Shown here: in pieces, positions 8,835 to 12,754 of the stretch
How positions within the stretch are numbered: position 1 is the first letter of the stretch
How the letters are laid out: every line of letters begins with the position of its first letter
Origin: CAYVSF01 sp046482855
GTDB taxonomy: Bacteria; Bacteroidota; Bacteroidia; Bacteroidales; UBA12077
Direction of reading: 5' to 3'
Length of the DNA: 12,754 nt
Assembly (NCBI GenBank): GCA_046482855.1
Contig: JAWOEH010000090.1
Coordinates: 1 to 12,754, forward strand
Made by a program: the position numbers and the translations under genes
Notes under the pieces: generated by a model
The model's database searches: none
What the model was told of the DNA's origin: nothing
What the model saw: the letters and a program-made list of their open reading frames with translations, nothing else

Positions 8835-10805
8835 TCAGGAGAGGTTGATCTCCTTCTTCAGATTTAAGTTTGCCACATTGGGTCCCGGATCTTTGCTGCT
8901 TTGGATAAATTGTTCGTAAAGCAGTTGAGAGGATGCGATGCCATTAAGCGCCATGGCATCGGTTTCTGAAATATTTTGTCCCTTGGAGAATTTATCAACA
9001 AGCTGCTCCACCTTTTGCGCATCGAATAGATTGTAGGCCTCTGTTTGTGCTTTTTGCATTACAGACAAAATCTTTGGGGAGGCAGTATTTTTGCCCAGCA
9101 TATGTTGAGCTGGTGCCCTGTAGGCTTGTTTTGACCGATTTGCTATGCGTTGCGGGATCTTTCCGGCCATACTCTTTTTCAACAGGTATTTTTCGTTGAG
9201 CCCATTTAGTTTATATTTCTCCGGCAGGCTTGCACAGAACTCAATAATCCGATGATCCAAAAAGGGATACCTTCCTTCTACCGAATTTGCCATTGCCATG
9301 CGGTCGCCTTGCGACGAAAGCAAATAGCCTGACATGAAAAGATGAATTTCCAGCCACTGTGCTTTTTCTAAGGGAGAATAGTGATGGAAATCATCGGGCA
9401 ACATGGCGCCTACTTCCTCCATTGGGTCATCGTGTGCATATTGGGCTTTGATGTCCTCTGACAGGTAGTTTTGCAGCCTGGATGTATTGTGCCATCGGAT
9501 GAGATGTGAGTAGAATGGCGAATCGGTTTTGCTTAATTCATAACCGAAGAACATGCGCAGCATACCTGGCTGGGCATCCCTGATGTAGGGAATGTAGGGA
9601 TAAAGCTTTTTCAACAAAAGCGGTCGCAGTTTGCTGTTGGGCTCTTTGGCCCAAAAATGACGAATGAGGGTTTCTTTGAAGATGTTATAACCTCCCAGCA
9701 TTTCATCAGCCCCTTCGCCTGTAATAACCACCTTGATGTTGTTCTCACGCACCATTTTGGAGAGAATGTACATGGGAGCCGGTGCCGTTCGTATAATGGG
9801 CACTTCGGTATGCCAAATTACCTTTGGAAAGGTTTCTCCTATTTGTTGGTTGGTGCAACTGAACCGTTTGTGCTGTGTATTAAGGAACTTTGAAGCCTCC
9901 TGCTGGTAATTGGTTTCGTCATAATCTTTGTCCTCGAAGCCAATAGAAAAAGTTTGGAGGTTTTGAGGTTGTATCTCTTTTATCAAGCTGGTTGTGGCAG
10001 TAGAGTCTAATCCTCCGCTTAAGTAGGCCGCCACAGGCACATCAGAGCGCAACCTGAGGGCTACGGAATCTTTCAATAATTCCCGAAACTGTTCGCGTGT
10101 ATCGGAGAATGACCCATTTTGCTGTCCGTCAAATTTTAATCGCCAATACCGTTCTACTTTGATCTTCCCGTTACGTAATTCCAAGAAATGGCCTGGAGGC
10201 ACTTCAAAGATTTCTTTAAAGAAGGTATTAGGTGATAGCGGCGCCCAAAAGGTAAATAAATGCTTCAGGGCTTTGCCATTTACTTCAGGGCTGATCAAGG
10301 GGAATTGAAATAAGGCCTTTATTTCGGAACCAAAGACAAAATGACCGTTTTGGTGTGTATAAAAGAGTGGCCGGATGCCTACACGATCACGAGCAAGAAA
10401 TAATGATTCTGATTTCTTGTCATAAATTGCAAAAGCAAACTGACCATTGAGTTTGTTTAGGCCTTTTTCTCCATAGGTGGCATACAACTGAACCAATACT
10501 TCAGTATCGGAATTTGTGCGAAAACGACATCCCTTTTGCTCCAATTCGGCCCGGAGTTCAAGGTAATTGAAGATTTCTCCGTTAAAGACAATCCAGAATC
10601 GTTCCGACTCATCGGAAATAGGTTGTGTACCTCCGGCCAAATCAATGATGTTCAGGCGTACGTTTCCCATGGCCATGTGGCGGCTATGGAGTGTCCCGCT
10701 TTCATCGGGGCCCCGGTGTCTGATTTGTGCAAGCATACGCTTTAGCGTCTCCTGCTTATGTTCACCGGCAAGAGCGTGACTATAGAAACCTGCAATTCCA
10801 CACAT
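8835..10805 (-). CDS. asnB: Glutamine-dependent asparagine synthase-type amidotransferase (AsnB family)
   Basis: 656 residues, full length for AsnB (usually about 610-650). It starts MCGIAGFYS, so removal of Met exposes the class II glutaminase Cys2. RHRGPDESG, FNGEIFNYLELR and RDRVGIRPLFY complete the N-terminal glutaminase domain. The synthetase domain has PP-loop SGGLDST (263-269) and SVEGRYPFLDHR (508-519). The family moves glutamine amide nitrogen to an ATP-activated carboxylate: aspartate in true asparagine synthases, glycan or acyl carboxylates in many surface-polysaccharide clusters. It sits 12 bases after the carrier-protein gene and 23 before the NadE-like gene, next to ligase and carrier as in exosortase-associated amidotransferase loci. 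A pathway-specific role is therefore favoured over general asparagine supply, but the sequence does not decide this. Confidence 0.92.
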   Translation of the reverse strand: MCGIAGFYSHALAGEHKQETLKRMLAQIRHRGPDESGTLHSRHMAMGNVRLNIIDLAGGTQPISDESERFWIVFNGEIFNYLELRAELEQKGCRFRTNSDTEVLVQLYATYGEKGLNKLNGQFAFAIYDKKSESLFLARDRVGIRPLFYTHQNGHFVFGSEIKALFQFPLISPEVNGKALKHLFTFWAPLSPNTFFKEIFEVPPGHFLELRNGKIKVERYWRLKFDGQQNGSFSDTREQFRELLKDSVALRLRSDVPVAAYLSGGLDSTATTSLIKEIQPQNLQTFSIGFEDKDYDETNYQQEASKFLNTQHKRFSCTNQQIGETFPKVIWHTEVPIIRTAPAPMYILSKMVRENNIKVVITGEGADEMLGGYNIFKETLIRHFWAKEPNSKLRPLLLKKLYPYIPYIRDAQPGMLRMFFGYELSKTDSPFYSHLIRWHNTSRLQNYLSEDIKAQYAHDDPMEEVGAMLPDDFHHYSPLEKAQWLEIHLFMSGYLLSSQGDRMAMANSVEGRYPFLDHRIIEFCASLPEKYKLNGLNEKYLLKKSMAGKIPQRIANRSKQAYRAPAQHMLGKNTASPKILSVMQKAQTEAYNLFDAQKVEQLVDKFSKGQNISETDAMALNGIASSQLLYEQFIQSSKDPGPNVANLNLKKEINLS

Positions 10806-10817
10806 ATGAAGTAGGGT

Positions 10818-11075
10818 TTATGCTTTTACAGCGGTCTTTTGCTCTACATAGCGGGCTATTGCATTGATTGATTCAAAGTTCTCTTCAACAAAGTCCTTGT
10901 CTTCTGTCTTCACGCCAAATTCATCTTCTAAAAACGAGATGAGTGTGAGAAATCCCATGGAATCGAAATAGCCTTCTTTGAAAATCAGGGTATCGTCTTG
11001 AATAAGACTGACATCGGAGAAGGTATTATCAGCAATAAATTGGTGAACCTTCTCCTTAAGTGAGGTTGTGTTCAT
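10818..11075 (-). CDS. Stand-alone acyl carrier protein (phosphopantetheine-binding)
   Basis: 85 residues, small and acidic. The segment EGYFDSMGFLTLISFLED carries the D-S-M form of the carrier motif with Ser39 as phosphopantetheine site, followed by the hydrophobic and acidic helix that docks partner enzymes. The C-terminal FVEENFESINAIARYVEQ matches the last helix of PCP/ACP domains. The usual fatty-acid ACP motif (DSL within an LGADSLD-like context) is changed, and the gene is not beside fatty-acid genes, so it is probably a dedicated carrier like DltC. It is the first gene of the operon, giving the arm on which the ligase would load its acyl group. The start at 11075 gives a complete helix I (SLKEKVHQFIADN); a 202-base gap upstream holds candidate control elements. 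Confidence 0.9.
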   Translation of the reverse strand: MNTTSLKEKVHQFIADNTFSDVSLIQDDTLIFKEGYFDSMGFLTLISFLEDEFGVKTEDKDFVEENFESINAIARYVEQKTAVKA

Positions 11076-11118
11076 AGTACTCTTTCTTTTGGGTGTTAGT
11101 TTTTAATTAATCGCGCGT

Positions 11119-11141
11119 TCCGACAGAAGTATGCTGCCGGA
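11119..11141 (-). promoter_or_regulatory. Hairpin in the leader of the carrier-protein operon
   Basis: Read on the minus strand, TCCGGCAG and CTGTCGGA pair as an 8-base stem with a 7-base loop (CATACTT), using one G-U pair. The same stem on the plus strand would have an A-C mismatch, so as RNA it forms best in the direction of operon transcription. No U-run follows, so it does not look like a terminator. It lies 44 bases before the operon's first start codon and could protect the 5' end of the message or be a protein site. The function is unknown. Confidence 0.4.
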
Positions 11142-11145
11142 GAAT

Positions 11146-11176
11146 TAAATGTACAAAAAATCAGGGTTGGATAAAA
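11146..11176 (-). promoter_or_regulatory. Candidate Bacteroidota-type promoter for the operon
   Basis: On the minus strand, TACATTTA (11146-11153) matches the Bacteroidota -7 consensus TAnnTTTG except for the last base. It is preceded after 19 bases by TTTT (11173-11176), one mismatch from the -33 TTTG. A transcript would start near 11140 and carry a leader of about 65 bases beginning at or near the hairpin. The match is imperfect in AT-rich DNA, so this is a proposal only. Confidence 0.3.
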
Positions 11177-11180
11177 GCGT

Positions 11181-11190
11181 TATCCTTCAT
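11181..11190 (-). repeat. 10-base element ATGAAGGATA, copy A (upstream of the carrier-protein gene)
   Basis: The minus strand reads ATGAAGGATA, followed by ACG and CTTTT. The same ten bases, followed by TA and CTTTTG, occur upstream of the beta-helix gene. Both copies lie in the only two longer non-coding stretches on this strand, which suggests a shared promoter or regulator site, though chance cannot be excluded. Confidence 0.4.
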
Positions 11191-11205
11191 ACAAGTAAAT
11201 AATAT

Positions 11206-11226
11206 TCTTTGACATTTGTTCAAAGA
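11206..11226 (-). terminator. Weak hairpin downstream of the beta-helix gene
   Basis: TCTTTGA and TCAAAGA form a perfect 7-base inverted repeat around a 7-base loop, 52 bases after the stop of the beta-helix gene. The stem is AT-rich and followed on the minus strand by ATATTATTT rather than a clean U-run, so termination would be weak. It could equally be a palindromic protein-binding site for the operon promoter region. Confidence 0.25.
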
Positions 11227-11277
11227 TTATGATGAACTGTAGCTATTGATTGGTAAAGGCAGTTATAAATAGGACAA

Positions 11278-12669
11278 TTACCTCTTTTTTTCAATGGCCC
11301 CCATGTCAGGTCTGTTTCCATAAAATGGTACTGTCTGTAACTTTGGAGTAGCGATCGTTTGTCCTTTATCGATACAAGGAGATCCGGGTGATAATTCGAA
11401 GTTATTTTTTTCGGGTGCCATAAATAGCGGTTCTGCAAAGATTGAATGGTTGCCATTGCCTGTATGCAGCTGATAGGCCTTTAAGGAGATATAATTGTTG
11501 AATACTTGAGTTGTTGAAGGGGCGTAGAAACAATTGAAATTGCTTTTTATGGGACCCGAAAGCTTTAACAAGGGCTTTTGGGCGGAACCATTAACGATGA
11601 TGTTGTTATACAGCTGAAAGTTCTTGCCGAGTATCGAAATCGTATTATTTACCAAAGTATTATGGAGGATTATTGCGTTTTGTGCATTGTGTAGCCAAAT
11701 GCCGTTTTCATTGTTGTGCATGATATTTCGATAAATATATTGCGTTTGGGCATGGCTGTATAGGGCGCAGGGACTATTGGCAATTTGGTTGTGTGCAATG
11801 GTAATGGAATCAGTTGTGTATCCCATGTATATGGCGGCGCCTCCATTTACAGTGGTCTGGGGACCCTGAATATGGTTATGGGCAATAACACCCTTTTTGC
11901 ATTGGTTTGCAATAATGGCAAATTTGTTGCCTGTGTCGGTGCGGTCGATCTTACAATATTCGATGGAGAAATTTGAACAGTTGATGAGTTGAATGCCATC
12001 GCCCGGAGCTTCCTGCTCTGAGGTGCCTATTGTCAGGTATTTTTGATTTACCTTTTTAATGTGACAAGAATCGATGCTTAGTTCGTGAATATTTTGCGCA
12101 AATATGCCATCATCGGCAATGTTTCTAATTGTACATCGGCTTATTCTTATTTTCTGAGTCAGGGGTTGTGATGCGTTACCAAGGAGACGAACCCCCCAAA
12201 TACTATTCTTTATCGAGCATTCGCTAATGGTTATCAGGCTACTATTTTTTCGAATTCTGATACAACTTATCTTTTGATCTGTGCCATCGAAGGCAAGATT
12301 ATCAATTTTTATGTTTTCACAACCCGCAATGTCGAGAAGATGTCTGTTTTGATTGCTTGACAAAACGGGTTTAGAGCCTTCGCCATAGGAACTAATGGTA
12401 ATGTTGCGCTTTCGGTTTAAGATAATGGCTGTAGTAAGAGTATCTGAGCTCCCGCACTTGATAAGGTATTTGACGTTGTTCTTTAGGGTAAGATCACCCA
12501 AACTATTGTAAGGTTTTTTTATAGTCCCGTCCCGGACTCCTTCCTGCAGACTTAGAGGGTTAATATAAATTGTTTTTTGGAGATCACTTGCAGATCCTTG
12601 GTAAGTAATTATAAACAACCCTCCAATAAGAAGAAAAGCAATACATATTTTAAAAACAAGTTGCCGCAT
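11278..12669 (-). CDS. Exported right-handed parallel beta-helix protein
   Basis: 463 residues. The N-terminus MRQLVFKICIAFLLIGGLFIITY is a signal peptide or membrane anchor (no lipobox cysteine seen), so the protein acts outside the cytoplasm. From about residue 90 to 370 it shows regular short strands of the form I-x-I-x-x-C-x-I, N-x-I and G-I-x-L (for example RISRCTIRNIADDGIFAQN), typical of PbH1/NosD-type beta-helix repeats. It ends with a SPGSPCIDKG and PDMGAIE closing block seen in many such proteins. The fold is shared by pectate and alginate lyases, AlgG-type epimerases and non-enzymatic scaffold proteins; no catalytic residues could be assigned. There is no T9SS tail. It lies upstream of, and in the same direction as, the acyltransferase operon, so a role on the same polymer is possible but unproven. 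Confidence 0.85.
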   Translation of the reverse strand: MRQLVFKICIAFLLIGGLFIITYQGSASDLQKTIYINPLSLQEGVRDGTIKKPYNSLGDLTLKNNVKYLIKCGSSDTLTTAIILNRKRNITISSYGEGSKPVLSSNQNRHLLDIAGCENIKIDNLAFDGTDQKISCIRIRKNSSLITISECSIKNSIWGVRLLGNASQPLTQKIRISRCTIRNIADDGIFAQNIHELSIDSCHIKKVNQKYLTIGTSEQEAPGDGIQLINCSNFSIEYCKIDRTDTGNKFAIIANQCKKGVIAHNHIQGPQTTVNGGAAIYMGYTTDSITIAHNQIANSPCALYSHAQTQYIYRNIMHNNENGIWLHNAQNAIILHNTLVNNTISILGKNFQLYNNIIVNGSAQKPLLKLSGPIKSNFNCFYAPSTTQVFNNYISLKAYQLHTGNGNHSIFAEPLFMAPEKNNFELSPGSPCIDKGQTIATPKLQTVPFYGNRPDMGAIEKKR

Positions 12670-12711
12670 AGTCTGTTTTTAGTTTAAGTTAAGATATCTG
12701 AGACATATAAG

Positions 12712-12719
12712 CAAAAGTA
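12712..12719 (-). promoter_or_regulatory. Candidate -7 box for the beta-helix gene
   Basis: The minus strand reads TACTTTTG, a full match to the Bacteroidota -7 consensus TAnnTTTG, 42 bases before the start codon. A TTTG-like -33 box is not found at the expected 19-21 base spacing (ACCC or TCAC there), so the promoter would be weak, activator-dependent or read by an alternative sigma factor. It lies directly downstream of the 10-base element copy B. Confidence 0.4.
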
Positions 12720-12729
12720 TATCCTTCAT
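12720..12729 (-). repeat. 10-base element ATGAAGGATA, copy B (upstream of the beta-helix gene)
   Basis: An exact second copy of the minus-strand element found at 11181-11190. Here it abuts the TACTTTTG box, so its position relative to a transcription start is fixed better than for copy A. CTTTT follows at 2 bases (3 bases in copy A). Confidence 0.4.
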
Positions 12730-12754
12730 TTATGCGAGGGGTGATTATTTTTTA

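Larger units (their letters stand above)
3723..11075 (-). other. Predicted six-gene operon: carrier protein, AsnB, NadE-like, ligase, MBOAT, SGNH
   Basis: Six minus-strand genes follow one another with gaps of 12, 23, 16, 23 and 16 bases and no visible terminator between them, so co-transcription from upstream of the carrier-protein gene is likely. The cytoplasmic activation and amidation genes come first and the membrane and periplasmic transfer genes last. The set covers every step from carboxylate activation to transfer across the membrane, but contains no glycan-building enzyme. Confidence 0.8.

Noticed and set aside
6207..11075. Nonribosomal peptide or polyketide synthesis cluster
   Set aside because: A ligase and carrier protein are present, but there are no condensation, ketosynthase, thioesterase or phosphopantetheinyl transferase domains; the MBOAT and SGNH genes fit polymer acylation better.
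3723..11075. Exosortase/PEP-CTERM system
   Set aside because: Ligase, AsnB and carrier resemble the associated genes, but no exosortase, PEP-CTERM-tailed protein or glycan assembly gene is visible in the window, so only the similarity is noted.
11220..11456. 78-residue minus-strand open frame running past the end of the beta-helix gene
   Set aside because: It overlaps the 3' end of the beta-helix gene in another frame and has no domain features; the beta-helix reading explains the region with its conserved closing block.

Overview
The window looks like a chromosomal segment of a Bacteroidota bacterium, probably a polysaccharide-handling member of Marinilabiliales, Bacteroidales or Cytophagales. 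The reasons are a large secreted protein with a C-terminal type IX secretion (T9SS) sorting domain, starts without clear Shine-Dalgarno sequences, and a -7 box of the TAnnTTTG type. The phylum call is fairly safe; anything finer is a guess. No tRNA, rRNA, insertion sequence, CRISPR array or phage gene was seen.

Layout. At the left, one plus-strand gene (2-3706) encodes a 1234-residue exported protein: a signal peptide, an N-terminal domain that may be an SGNH-type hydrolase, two tandem copies of a 429-residue module, and a T9SS sorting domain. It converges, with a 16-base gap, on a run of six minus-strand genes (11075 down to 3723). These are separated by only 12-23 bases and are almost certainly one operon. 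In transcription order they are: stand-alone acyl carrier protein; AsnB-type glutamine amidotransferase; stand-alone NAD-synthase-family amide ligase; AMP-forming acyl/aminoacyl ligase; MBOAT membrane O-acyltransferase; membrane-anchored SGNH/DltD-like protein. Upstream on the same strand, after a 202-base gap with possible promoter signals, lies a secreted right-handed parallel beta-helix protein (11278-12669).

How the genes may work together. Ligase, carrier protein, MBOAT and SGNH partner are the same four parts used by the Dlt system (DltA, C, B, D) to load an activated acyl group on a carrier, pass it across the membrane and esterify an envelope polymer. Here the four are interleaved with two ATP-pyrophosphatase amide-forming enzymes, AsnB and a divergent NadE-like protein. 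The ligase, carrier and AsnB set also recalls the trio linked to exosortase/PEP-CTERM exopolysaccharide loci. My inference is a locus that makes an unusual, possibly amidated, acyl or aminoacyl group and attaches it to an extracellular glycan. The beta-helix protein (AlgG-like in fold only) might act on the same polymer. No glycosyltransferase, polymerase, flippase or exosortase is in the window, so the polymer is unknown.

Non-coding space is short everywhere; the largest gap is 11076-11277. It holds a possible promoter, a hairpin and a 10-base element that recurs upstream of the beta-helix gene.
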